Below the pieces are notes generated by a model, which saw nothing but the letters and a program-made list of their open reading frames with translations, did not search any database and was not told the DNA's origin. A DNA stretch of 64,000 nt from CAZSSM01 sp964609385 (lineage in GTDB: Bacteria > Planctomycetota > Planctomycetia > Isosphaerales > Isosphaeraceae), in contig CAZSSM010000012.1 of the NCBI GenBank assembly GCA_964609385.1, positions 1 to 64,000 on the forward strand, written 5' to 3'. This document shows, piece after piece, positions 7,036 to 15,284 of the stretch. Within the stretch, counting starts at the first letter, position 1; each line of letters opens with the position of its first letter. Made by a program: the position numbers and the translations under genes.

Positions 7036-9022
7036 GTCATTCGCCGACTGGCTCGACGATCGGACCGGCTATCGAGCACTGATCCACGAGGCACTCGATG
7101 AGCCGATACCTGGCGGGGCGCGCTGGAAGTACGTTTTCGGATCCGCCCTGACCTCGACCTTCCTGATCCAAGTCGTCACCGGACTGTTGCTGATGATGAC
7201 ATATAGTCCAGCCTCATCGACGGCATGGGGAAGCGTCTATTTTATTAACGAGCAAATGACCCTGGGATGGTTCGTCCGTGGGATCCATCATTTCGGTTCC
7301 CAGGCCATGGTCGTTCTCCTGGGTCTGCACCTCATCCAGGTTCTCATCGCGGGCGCATATCGTAGTCCTCGAGAAGTCAACTGGTGGTTTGGGCTTGCTC
7401 TGATGTTCCTAACCCTCGGTCTGAGCCTGACCGGCTACTTGCTGCCCTGGGATCAGAAAGGATTCTGGGCAACGAAAGTGGCAACGAACATCGCCGGCAG
7501 TGTTCCGATCCTCGGCGGGCCGATCCAAAAGCTCGTCATCGGCGGAATCGACTATGGAAACCAAACTCTGACTCGGTTCTACGCCCTCCATGTCGGGATC
7601 TTGCCTGCTTTCCTGATCATGGCCCTGGTTGCCCACATCATGCTCTTCCGAAAGCATGGCGTGACCCACAACCCCAAAGACGAAGGGGAAGGCCAGTTTT
7701 GGCCCACTCAAGTCCTAATGGACGTCGCCTTCAGCCTTTTGGTTTTGGGCGTCATCGCTGGGCTCGTTCTCTATTTCGGAGGAGCCCATTTGGATGCTCC
7801 GGCGAACCCTTCCGATGCAGACTACCCTGCACGCCCTGAGTGGTACTTCATGTTCCTCTTTCAAATGCTGAAGTACTTCCCTGGCGAGATGGAGGTCATC
7901 GGAACGGTCGTTGTCCCACTTGGTGCGGTGGGACTACTCGCGGCGATCCCTCTGTTCGACAAGCTGATGCCGAATCGATTGGCCCATTTCCTGGCCTGTA
8001 GCCTCATTTTCGCAATGCTCGGCGGAGCCCTGTATTTGACCTATGAGGCGTTTTCCGAGGACATGAGTAATCGAGTCTTTTCGGAACAGCGCGAGAAGGC
8101 GACTCATGCTGCTGAGCGTTCTTTGGCCCTGGCCATGGCCCCAGATTACGGGATTCCACCGGAAGGGGCCGGATACCTGCTCAGCACTGATCCCTTGACC
8201 CATGGCCGGGCAGTTATGGAGCGCAAGTGTCTCTCCTGCCACTACTTCAACGGAGAGGGGCCGGGGCCACAGTTAGCTGCTGAACTCTCTGGGTTTGGAA
8301 CCTACGCCTGGGTTCGGGGATTACTCGACGCTCCCGAATCGGATGTATATTTCGGGACTGTTCCCAGTTGTGGAGGCATGACCCAGTGGAAAAGCTCCTC
8401 GGAGGTATTGAACTGGAAGAATGTAATGAAAGGCGATGCTGACGGTGATGGGAAGCTCGGAGAAGAGGAACTGTCCGATCACCTTATTGATCGGCTCGAG
8501 GAGTTTGACAAGGACGATAGTGGAGACCTCGACTCGTCGGAGGTCCAGCAAGCGGTGACACGACAACTTGACGAAGTTGCTGATTTCGTGGCCGGGTTTG
8601 CCGAGATCCCTCGCGACATGACCCCCTTGGAGTGGGTCGGAAAGCCGGAAGTCTACAACCATCCGGCCATCAACATTTTCATGGAAGACTGCACACGGTG
8701 CCACATCGTCGATGGCTTAGTCGACCTTGCGGATGAGGAGTACTACCAAGAGGAGGATGCCCCCAATCTCTTTGCCTACGGCTCCCCGCAATGGACCGAA
8801 CGGCTGATCAAGAAACCCCATGCCTTCGAGAAGTACGGCTATCTCTACGATGGAGAGACCGAAGGGCTAATGCCTGCCTACGAGGGACAGCTCACCGATA
8901 ACGACTTGGAAATGATGATCCGCTATATGCGAGGTGACTACCTCGATGCCCCTGAGCCGATGCCTCGCCCTGAGATTTCCGTACCCTCCGATGACGAAGA
9001 AATGGACATCGCTGCGCGATAA
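7028..9022 (+). CDS. Cytochrome b fused to di-haem cytochrome c with two EF-hands
   Basis: This is a single 664-aa polypeptide. Residues 30-345 are a complete cytochrome b with N- and C-terminal halves. Haem b ligands are His87/His101 (13 residues between) and His188/His203 (14 between, the b6/menaquinol-type spacing). The quinol site PEWY is at 270-273. Residues 375-645 form a periplasmic c-type domain with haem motifs CLSCH (401-405) and CTRCH (555-559). Met451 and Met615 are candidate distal ligands. Between the haems lie two canonical EF-hand loops starting at Asp470 (DADGDGKLGEEE) and Asp494 (DKDDSGDLDSSE). The gene starts at a TTG preceded by AAGGAG, overlapping the Rieske stop. It should supply the quinol oxidase core and cytochrome c of one complex. 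Ca2+ dependence is inferred. Confidence 0.93.
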   Translation: MFKSFADWLDDRTGYRALIHEALDEPIPGGARWKYVFGSALTSTFLIQVVTGLLLMMTYSPASSTAWGSVYFINEQMTLGWFVRGIHHFGSQAMVVLLGLHLIQVLIAGAYRSPREVNWWFGLALMFLTLGLSLTGYLLPWDQKGFWATKVATNIAGSVPILGGPIQKLVIGGIDYGNQTLTRFYALHVGILPAFLIMALVAHIMLFRKHGVTHNPKDEGEGQFWPTQVLMDVAFSLLVLGVIAGLVLYFGGAHLDAPANPSDADYPARPEWYFMFLFQMLKYFPGEMEVIGTVVVPLGAVGLLAAIPLFDKLMPNRLAHFLACSLIFAMLGGALYLTYEAFSEDMSNRVFSEQREKATHAAERSLALAMAPDYGIPPEGAGYLLSTDPLTHGRAVMERKCLSCHYFNGEGPGPQLAAELSGFGTYAWVRGLLDAPESDVYFGTVPSCGGMTQWKSSSEVLNWKNVMKGDADGDGKLGEEELSDHLIDRLEEFDKDDSGDLDSSEVQQAVTRQLDEVADFVAGFAEIPRDMTPLEWVGKPEVYNHPAINIFMEDCTRCHIVDGLVDLADEEYYQEEDAPNLFAYGSPQWTERLIKKPHAFEKYGYLYDGETEGLMPAYEGQLTDNDLEMMIRYMRGDYLDAPEPMPRPEISVPSDDEEMDIAAR

Positions 9023-9040
9023 TGGGACTAACTCGATGAG

Positions 9041-9080
9041 AGGACCCGACCGCTGATCACTGGGTCGGTCGGGTCTTTTC
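9041..9080 (+). terminator. Rho-independent terminator after the cytochrome b/c gene
   Basis: GACCCGACCG (9043-9052) pairs with CGGTCGGGTC (9066-9075) in a perfect 10-bp stem around a 13-nt loop, followed directly by TTTTCCTCTT. It lies about 20 nt after the stop codon at 9022. Confidence 0.85.
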
Positions 9081-9582
9081 CTCTTGATCGACGAGACCCG
9101 AATCACCCTCGACCTGCCTATCGGTCAATGTCTCGAGGCTTGTCCGAAGGATGTACTTGGCGTTGAGGGTCGAATCGTTTCGTACAGTCCTCGTTAGATC
9201 CGTCCAAGATTGAAGCGGAATCGACGGACATCCATGTCCGATCCGTAAATCCTCGCCAGGGTGCGTCTTCAGAAAAATCAGGGAAGTTGATCGGTTTTTT
9301 CTTGTGTCGTAGTCGACCTAGTATAAACTCGGGTTTGTCTACTCGCGGTTCTCCACCAAAGGTGACAGCTTCATCCATGGAACGCTCCACTAGCTGTTTC
9401 ATGAGCGAGTATGGCTCGTCTGCCAGGATGGCCCGGCGATCTGCAACTGCAATACGATTCGGGACAGTGTCAACGCATCTGGCAGATCAACTGCACTGCG
9501 TTTCCGCTCCGTCTTGATTCGAGAACGAATCAAGCGACTGCGGTTCACCCGCTCCCATGATCTTCGCTAAGGATGGCCCAAC
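9081..9582. other. Intergenic region without a recognisable gene
   Basis: About 500 bases lie between the terminator and the amidotransferase-like gene. Short frames occur on both strands, but none has a ribosome binding site plus a protein-like sequence. The only clear structure is the perfect inverted repeat at 9513-9534, listed separately. Confidence 0.4.
9513..9534. promoter_or_regulatory. Perfect inverted repeat upstream of the amidotransferase-like gene
   Basis: CTTGATTCG (9513-9521) and CGAATCAAG (9526-9534) are perfect complements separated by AGAA. The site lies 49 nt before the ATG at 9583 with no T-tract after it. A dimeric repressor site or a leader hairpin are both possible; neither is proven. 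Confidence 0.4.
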
Positions 9583-10359
9583 ATGAGCAAGGATACGTCT
9601 CGACCGATCATCGGGATTAACACTGATTACCGTCACATTGGACGCGGAAACCGCGCCCACAGCTTTGTTCACAGCGGGTATTTCGACTGCATCGAGGCGG
9701 CCGGGGGTCTCCCTGTGATCTTGCCCCCCTTAACCCGTGAGGAAGATCTTCAGGAATTGCTGGAACGAGTTGATGGCCTCGTCTTGGGAGGGGGCGAAGA
9801 TCTCGATCCTAAGCATCTCAACCAGAATCATCATCCCTCTGTACGGCCGATTCCCGAGCGTCGAGAGCGTGCTGATCGCATGGCTTGCAAACTCGCCCGA
9901 CGAATGAAGCTACCTTTGTTGGGAATCGGCTTGGGTATGCAGGAGATGAACGTTTTCTTCGGTGGAACCCTCTATACACACGTGCCAGAAGAGTTGCCAC
10001 GGGCCATTCCGCATCGTGATCCCCACGGAGGATGCCACCGTCACGTCGTCCATGCCAAGCGCGATTCCTTGATCTTGGATATATACGGACCTGACGAAAT
10101 GAGAGTCAGTAGCTATCACCACCAGGGAATTCGCCGGATCGCTCCCGATTTCCGAATCGGGGCCACAGCGCCTGACGGGTTGATCGAAGCGATCGAACAC
10201 GATGACATCGCCGATTGGTGGGCTGTTGGAGTCCAATGGCATCCCGAACTCGAAGGAACCATCTCTCTCGATACTCAGTTGCTCAAAGCCTTCATCGAGG
10301 CGAGCAAAGACACTGCATTCCGAAGAGCCGATCAGCCGACTTTGGCTATTGCGAGTTGA
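9583..10359 (+). CDS. Class I glutamine-amidotransferase-like protein (peptidase C26 / PuuD family), nucleophile missing
   Basis: This 258-aa protein has the flavodoxin-like fold of gamma-glutamyl-GABA hydrolases. The family landmarks are present: an N-terminal GINTDY, the LVLGGGEDLDP loop (67-76) and the C-terminal VQWHPELEG with His220 and Glu222. The nucleophile elbow reads LGIGLGMQ. The residue expected to be Cys is Gly116 (GGC codon at 9928-9930), so standard thiol chemistry is not possible. Whether it is a binding protein, a pseudoenzyme or uses other chemistry is unknown. It stands alone, with a bidirectional terminator downstream separating it from thiC. Confidence 0.85.
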   Translation: MSKDTSRPIIGINTDYRHIGRGNRAHSFVHSGYFDCIEAAGGLPVILPPLTREEDLQELLERVDGLVLGGGEDLDPKHLNQNHHPSVRPIPERRERADRMACKLARRMKLPLLGIGLGMQEMNVFFGGTLYTHVPEELPRAIPHRDPHGGCHRHVVHAKRDSLILDIYGPDEMRVSSYHHQGIRRIAPDFRIGATAPDGLIEAIEHDDIADWWAVGVQWHPELEGTISLDTQLLKAFIEASKDTAFRRADQPTLAIAS

Positions 10360-10426
10360 ATGCATCTTTTTCCCGGCCGTACTTCGCTGATCCCTCAATG
10401 AAAAACTTCACGGGGTAGAGAAGAGC

Positions 10427-10480
10427 AGGGGGCTCATTTGCGAAGCGTGGATCAGACGCTTTCTTTTGAGCCCCTCTTTG
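10427..10480. terminator. Bidirectional terminator between convergent genes
   Basis: AGGGGCTCA-type sequence at 10428-10436 pairs with TGAGCCCCT at 10467-10475. An inner GCGAAGCG/CGCTTTC-like stem extends it. The plus strand continues with CTTTG, and the minus strand runs into CTCTTC. It lies midway between the ends of the amidotransferase-like gene (10359) and thiC (10511). Confidence 0.7.
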
Positions 10481-10510
10481 TTGCTACCGAGAACGGTGCG
10501 AGTTCTCCGA

Positions 10511-11851
10511 TTATTCTACACTCATTGCCATGGCTTCATTTTCGATCAGCGAAGCGGTTTCCATCGCTTGCCTGCGGACTTGCTCATTGATCCTCATCGA
10601 GCAGAATTTGGGGCCGCACATCGAGCAAAAGGCAGCGGTCTTGAATGCGTCCTGCGGTAACGTCTCGTCATGCATTCGTCGCGCGGTCTCGGGATCAAGC
10701 GAAAGGTTAAACTGCTCTTCCCAGTCGAACTCATAGCGCGCTTTGCTAATCGCATCGTCGCGTTGACGGACTCCCTTTCGATGTCGAGCCATATCGGCGG
10801 CGTGAGCCGCGATTTTGTACGCGATCACCCCCTGTCGGACATCTTCGACCTCGGGCAGCCCGAGGTGTTCTTTGGGGGTGACATAACAGAGCATGCTGGC
10901 CCCGTGCCAGCCTGCCAAGGCCGCCCCGATGGCTGAGGTGATGTGGGCATAGCAGGGAGCGATGTCTGTGACCAGTGGACCGAGCACGTAGAAAGGAGCC
11001 TCGTCACATTCGACGGCCTGTTTCTCCATATTCATCGCGATTTGGTCCATCGGGACATGTCCGGGGCCCTCGACCATGACCTGGCAACCGAGTTCACGGG
11101 CGCGTCGGGTCAATTCACCGAGGACGCGTAACTCCGCGAACTGCGCCCGGTCGGAAGCGTCAGAGATTGCTCCCGGTCGGAGACTGTCTCCGAGACTCCA
11201 GGTCACGTCGTAATCGCGCATGATTTCGCAGAGCAGGTCGAATTGCGTATAGAGTGGATTTTCTTTGTCGTGAGCGACCATCCACTGGGCCATCAATGCG
11301 CCGCCTCGAGAAACGATTCCGGTGATTCGATGAGTCGTCAAGGGAATGAAGTCGCGGAGAATCCCGGCATGCAGGGTCATGTAATCGACGCCCTGCTTGG
11401 CTTGATGCTCGACCATGTCAAGAAAGTCGCGCTCTGTCAGATCTTCAACCTTCTTGACCGACTGAATCGCCTGATAAACCGGAACTGTCCCGATGGGTAC
11501 GGGGCTTGCCGAAACGATGGCCTGGCGAATCTCGTTGATGTTCCCTCCGGTTGAGAGATCCATCACGGTATCGGCACCGAGCTTGACGGCTGATTGCAAC
11601 TTGGCCAGCTCGTTTTCGATGTCTGAGGTGACCGCAGAGTTGCCGATATTTGCGTTGATCTTACATTGGGCCTTAATGCCGATTCCCATCGGCTCAAGAC
11701 CAAGCTGCAGGTGCACTCGGTTCGCTGGAATGACCATCCGCCCTCGAGCCACCTCAGACCGGACCAACTCGGGCTCAAGTCCTTCTCGTCGCGCGACGTG
11801 GGCGATCTCGGGTGTGACCTGGCCACGACGGGCCTCGAGAATTTGTGTCAT
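10511..11851 (-). CDS. thiC: Phosphomethylpyrimidine synthase ThiC
   Basis: This 446-aa radical-SAM enzyme converts aminoimidazole ribotide to hydroxymethylpyrimidine phosphate in thiamine biosynthesis. The C-terminal [4Fe-4S] motif CSMCGPKFC (Cys409, Cys412, Cys417) is intact, as are MVEGPGHVP and YVTPKEHLGLP. It is the short bacterial/archaeal form without the N-terminal plant/enterobacterial extension. The start chosen is the ATG at 11851, with GAGAGG about 9 nt upstream; an upstream TTG at 11878 is less likely. No TPP riboswitch consensus was found in the 180-base leader, which is unusual for a thiC gene, so its control is unclear. Confidence 0.96.
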   Translation of the reverse strand: MTQILEARRGQVTPEIAHVARREGLEPELVRSEVARGRMVIPANRVHLQLGLEPMGIGIKAQCKINANIGNSAVTSDIENELAKLQSAVKLGADTVMDLSTGGNINEIRQAIVSASPVPIGTVPVYQAIQSVKKVEDLTERDFLDMVEHQAKQGVDYMTLHAGILRDFIPLTTHRITGIVSRGGALMAQWMVAHDKENPLYTQFDLLCEIMRDYDVTWSLGDSLRPGAISDASDRAQFAELRVLGELTRRARELGCQVMVEGPGHVPMDQIAMNMEKQAVECDEAPFYVLGPLVTDIAPCYAHITSAIGAALAGWHGASMLCYVTPKEHLGLPEVEDVRQGVIAYKIAAHAADMARHRKGVRQRDDAISKARYEFDWEEQFNLSLDPETARRMHDETLPQDAFKTAAFCSMCGPKFCSMRINEQVRRQAMETASLIENEAMAMSVE

Positions 11852-12053
11852 CGAACTTAGCCTCTCAACGTTCTCCAAGGAATGGGCAGCGGATTTCTTG
11901 CTGACCAGGGAGCATCTGGCTTCTGGATCCGGACTCTTCTCCGGAAACCGTTGTTCCCCATGGTTTCTCGTTCATCCTAGTCGAGCTGGTTGTTCCTGAG
12001 AACAACCGACTACCTCCTGGTAACCGAACGATTTCATGAGGACCCCCGCAATC

Positions 12054-13022
12054 ATGGCAAGGATGCATTCCCTCACGCTCAAGCGGAGATGGGCCGTTTT
12101 GTTCGGTTCGACGGTTTTACTGATCCCTCTCAGTATCGTGATCTTTCGACAATCTCTCCTAATCCCACTTGAGCCGTTGGATGGTTCTCAAGTTCCAACC
12201 CGGTCAATTCAGCCGACGACGAGCCAAGTCGATTCTTTGGACGAATCGGCTCTATCACACGATGCCGAACTTGATTTTTTGCGAAGTAAGAAAGGCTGGA
12301 TCTGGCCGCAAGAGCGAGTGACGGGCGATTTGGCCAAGCAGATCTTGCACGATTACCTCGAGGTTGTTGTTGGTCGATTGGAGCAGGTGGCTGGCTACTC
12401 TGCCACGTTCCGGCGTCGCGAACGGATTGGTGAATCGCTTCAGCCTCTCCAGACGATCCAGATGAAAATCCGCCACGAGCCTTTTTCGGTCTATCTGAAG
12501 TTTCTCGAGCCAACAGCCGGTCGTGAGGCCCTATTTCATCATGGTCGTTACGAAAACAAGCTCCTGGTACACAGCGGAGGATGGCTTAGCGGTACCTTGC
12601 TTCCACGAATCCCAATCGATCCTCAATCCCCAATCGCTCTGGCTGAGAACCGGCATCCGATTACTGAAGCAGGCTTGCTGAACCTGGCACGTAAGCTTCT
12701 TCATTACCGCCGGCTGGACTTGAACGATCCGCATGCAGTCACCGTTTTGGATCGCGTCCAAGAGGAAGGTGCCGTCCTCTGGAACCGCTCGCTTCATCTC
12801 CATGAGCATAACGATGGGGTGCGGCCTTTCGCCCGTGTTGAAGTCCTGTACGATCCGGACACGACTTTACCGAGACAGATCTCTTCGTTTGAATGGCCGA
12901 AGGCTGGGGTGACCTCGGAACCAGAACTCGGTGAGTTCTATCGCTACGATGACGTTGACTTTGAGGTGGCTTTGTCCGACCGCGACTTCGATGCGTCCAA
13001 CGACGAATATGCCTTCCGCTGA
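12054..13022 (+). CDS. DUF1571 family envelope protein
   Basis: The product is about 322 aa, with an uncleaved or signal-type hydrophobic segment near residues 12-30 followed by a Ser/Pro-rich linker. The C-terminal 200 residues match the planctomycete-enriched DUF1571 pattern: GYSATFRRRERIG, MKIRHEPFSVYLKFLEP, GREALF, then a final beta-rich part (VLYDPDTTLPRQI). It is likely exported and periplasmic. The start is uncertain: ATGs occur at 12036, 12054 and 12063, and GAGGA upstream best fits 12054. It probably begins a two-gene unit with the small Cys/His protein downstream. Confidence 0.78.
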   Translation: MARMHSLTLKRRWAVLFGSTVLLIPLSIVIFRQSLLIPLEPLDGSQVPTRSIQPTTSQVDSLDESALSHDAELDFLRSKKGWIWPQERVTGDLAKQILHDYLEVVVGRLEQVAGYSATFRRRERIGESLQPLQTIQMKIRHEPFSVYLKFLEPTAGREALFHHGRYENKLLVHSGGWLSGTLLPRIPIDPQSPIALAENRHPITEAGLLNLARKLLHYRRLDLNDPHAVTVLDRVQEEGAVLWNRSLHLHEHNDGVRPFARVEVLYDPDTTLPRQISSFEWPKAGVTSEPELGEFYRYDDVDFEVALSDRDFDASNDEYAFR

Positions 13023-13129
13023 ACGTACGCTTGCGGGCAGAAACCCCGGATGGGATGATCGAAGTGGCTTCAGTTTGCATCGATGGCTTCGTTGGTCAGC
13101 GATTGGGTCTCGATCCGGGAGCGCCCATC

Positions 13130-13459
13130 ATGCGGGTCGGTCATGTCGTCTGTAGCGAGAAATCGTGTTCGGAACGAGCGCAGTATAAGATCGCAGCGTT
13201 TTGGTCAGACGGTCACTTTCAGGAACTGAAGACCTACGGCTTTGCCTGTTCGAAGCATCTTCGAGTGGTCTTCAAAGACGCCCAGGAGCGACGCGATGGC
13301 TGTAGCCCAACGCCTGGTGAAACCCTCGAGGAGCTAGACATCTATCAGTATGAAATAGGGAAGCGTGATCGCCAGCTCAAGCGACTTTGGGGTCTCGAGC
13401 ACAACTGTCGCTCCTTCGCGGATACGGTTGCGACCGGTTCTGACAGAGTGACATCGTGA
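13130..13459 (+). CDS. Small Cys/His protein, probable zinc ribbon, unknown function
   Basis: The product is 109 aa from an ATG at 13130 with a strong GGGAG 8 nt upstream. The same frame stays open to a TTG at 13031, but no ribosome binding site supports that longer start. Cys8-x4-Cys13 and Cys40-x2-His43 form a plausible zinc site around a conserved-looking core (YKIAAFWSDG, ELKTYGFAC). The C-terminal half is acidic then basic and ends in KRDRQLKRLWGLE. This layout resembles small uncharacterised planctomycete proteins. It follows the DUF1571 gene by about 100 bases on the same strand. Confidence 0.65.
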   Translation: MRVGHVVCSEKSCSERAQYKIAAFWSDGHFQELKTYGFACSKHLRVVFKDAQERRDGCSPTPGETLEELDIYQYEIGKRDRQLKRLWGLEHNCRSFADTVATGSDRVTS

Positions 13460-14102
13460 AGAGCCTCGATGTAGTCTGATTATCGATCCACCTCGAGATC
13501 GTTCAATTGAGAGGACATGTGACAAACGAAGATTCCGAACTGAGTGATCCAGTCGGATTTATTGAACGATAGTCAGAGGATATTCGGTGACGCTTCGGTT
13601 TATTCCGAGTCGACCATGTGATCCATTCGTTGAGGGAGTCGTCCCTGGAATCCAGAACGATCGGACGATGCAGCGATCGCAGGACGCATCTGCATAACGT
13701 GAGCGACCGTCGCATGCCCGGGATCTGGTGATCGACTTACGAAATGGGAACTCGGGGGATGAGCCGAGTTCCTAAGGCCAGCCGATAATTCGCTCGGCAA
13801 GGGGGCGATTCGTCCGTCCCAATTTCGTTTACCAACGATGGGTCCGGTCACCCTTACCTGCCGCTAGGTTTTTCGCTTTCCATTTCAGTCTGGTCAGTCC
13901 ACGAAGACTCGACAGATCTCGAGGCTTGGACTTCGCCATCGTTCAAGAAACCCTCTAGGGGGCTGAGTGGACTACTGGCGATCGAGATTTTGGCCGTCTG
14001 GGGAGATCCCTGACGAGTCGAATTCTCTGGCAGTCGAACCGTCGAGGCCGAAAACCGGGATTCGGGCAACCGCTCAAGTCTGTGATTCAGGAGGAACGGA
14101 CG
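13460..14102. other. Long intergenic region with a single hairpin
   Basis: This 640-base gap precedes fliW. No protein-like frame with a ribosome binding site was found on either strand. GGAACTCGG (13747-13755) and CCGAGTTCC (13764-13772) form a perfect 9-bp stem with an 8-nt loop and no clear T-tract. The fliW promoter and leader must lie in the right half. Confidence 0.45.
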
Positions 14103-14597
14103 ATGCAGATCCACACGACCCGCTTCGGGACGATCCCAGCGGCCGTGGAGACACAATACCGAATTCCCGAGGGATTCGTTGGATTCCGCGATCAGACGCG
14201 TTTTCAACTAATCGTTGACCCAGCCTGCCCTCAGGTCCACTGGTTCCAAAGCGAAACCCTACCCGATCTTGCCTTCGGTCTCATTAATCCCAGCTTGATT
14301 GTCCCGGAATATCGAGTGGAACTCCGACCAGGCGACCGGGATGCATTGGAACTCGTCGACGGCCAGTCACCGAGGATCCTAGTCATCCTCAACAACGTCG
14401 AAGAGTGTGGCCTCACGGTCAACCTCCAAGGACCGATCGTCCTGAACGACACGAAACGGCTGGCTCGGCAACTGGTCTTGACCTCGAGTCGGCATGCCGT
14501 CCGATACCCCATCTTTGGAGCGGATCCCATGGTGGCGTCGGTGGCCCCGTCGAATCTCGAGACGGTCAGTTCGGTTTCTCTGTCGCTGTCAGCCTAG
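14103..14597 (+). CDS. fliW: Flagellar assembly factor FliW
   Basis: This 164-aa protein has the FliW beta-barrel pattern: an N-terminal METTRFG-like start (MQIHTTRFG), IPEGFVGF, then FGLINPSLIVPEYRVEL and LVILNN. FliW binds flagellin and sequesters CsrA allosterically, which couples flagellin level to translation. The start is the ATG at 14103 with AGGAGGA 6 nt upstream. csrA follows about 240 bases downstream on the same strand, the standard partnership. No flagellin or flagellar gene is in the window. Confidence 0.9.
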   Translation: MQIHTTRFGTIPAAVETQYRIPEGFVGFRDQTRFQLIVDPACPQVHWFQSETLPDLAFGLINPSLIVPEYRVELRPGDRDALELVDGQSPRILVILNNVEECGLTVNLQGPIVLNDTKRLARQLVLTSSRHAVRYPIFGADPMVASVAPSNLETVSSVSLSLSA

Positions 14598-14840
14598 CGT
14601 TCCGCCGATGACCCGCGTGGACTTGTCGAGTCCTCTCCGGCTCCTCGTCACCTCGCGACCCCGTTTCCCGACTCCCTGCCGTGCCTGTCCGGCATGAACT
14701 GGGAGTACGGACCGTCCGAACCGGCTAAACCGGATTGTACATACGGTCCCACGAAGTCCCGTCCTCGCCACGGCCTGTTTGGCGATCCGATCACGGAGGA
14801 TCTCTGGTCCCGGCCGACCAGAGGTGGAAGGAGACCGAAG

Positions 14841-15116
14841 ATGCTGGTCCTGTCACGACATCGTGATGAGAGCATCATCATCGGCGACGACATTGTCATC
14901 ACCGTCGTCGACATCCGCGGCGATAAGGTCCGGCTGGGCATCAATGCCCCGCTTGAGATCTCCGTCCATCGCCAGGAAGTCTACGACGCGATCCAGCGCG
15001 AAAACCGTTCGGCCAGTCGACTGGAGCCCGAGCGGGCTCGCCAAGTCGAGCGTCTCAGATCACCGGCTTTACGCCGCGGGATCCGGCGCGAGTCGCATGA
15101 CAAGTCCTCGTCGTGA
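14841..15116 (+). CDS. csrA: Carbon storage regulator CsrA, with extended C-terminus
   Basis: This 91-aa RNA-binding translational regulator begins MLVLSRHRDE and contains the canonical core to INAPLEISVHRQEVYDAI. The RNA-contact residues L4 and R44-type positions (VHR) are present. The family is usually 60-75 aa; here an Arg/Ser-rich basic tail of about 30 residues (RARQVERLRS and beyond) is added. The start is set by AAGGAGA 6 nt before the ATG. The partner is FliW upstream, which should antagonise it by binding the C-terminal side. The 240-base gap between the two genes may hold its own promoter. Confidence 0.93.
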   Translation: MLVLSRHRDESIIIGDDIVITVVDIRGDKVRLGINAPLEISVHRQEVYDAIQRENRSASRLEPERARQVERLRSPALRRGIRRESHDKSSS

Positions 15117-15225
15117 TTCCCCCTCGGGAACCCGATTTGTTCCGCCATCCAATGGAACCCCGTCATCCCATTCTGGTGACCACCGGTCGAGATCCGAACC
15201 GCGTCGTCATCGGACCGCGATCGAT

Positions 15226-15243
15226 GCCGGAGCAAGCTCCGGC
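15226..15243. terminator. Possible terminator hairpin between csrA and the FHA gene
   Basis: GCCGGAGC (15226-15233) and GCTCCGGC (15236-15243) form a perfect palindrome between two convergent genes. There is no T-tract on either side, so intrinsic termination is only a possibility. Confidence 0.3.
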
Positions 15244-15284
15244 TCAACGGACTCTCCGTCTCAGCGATCGCTACGACTTACCAG

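Noticed and set aside
9118..9402. A minus-strand frame of 94 codons in the 9.1-9.5 kb gap
   Set aside because: There is no ribosome binding site before the ATG and no recognised domain. I could not exclude a small protein, but it is not supported.
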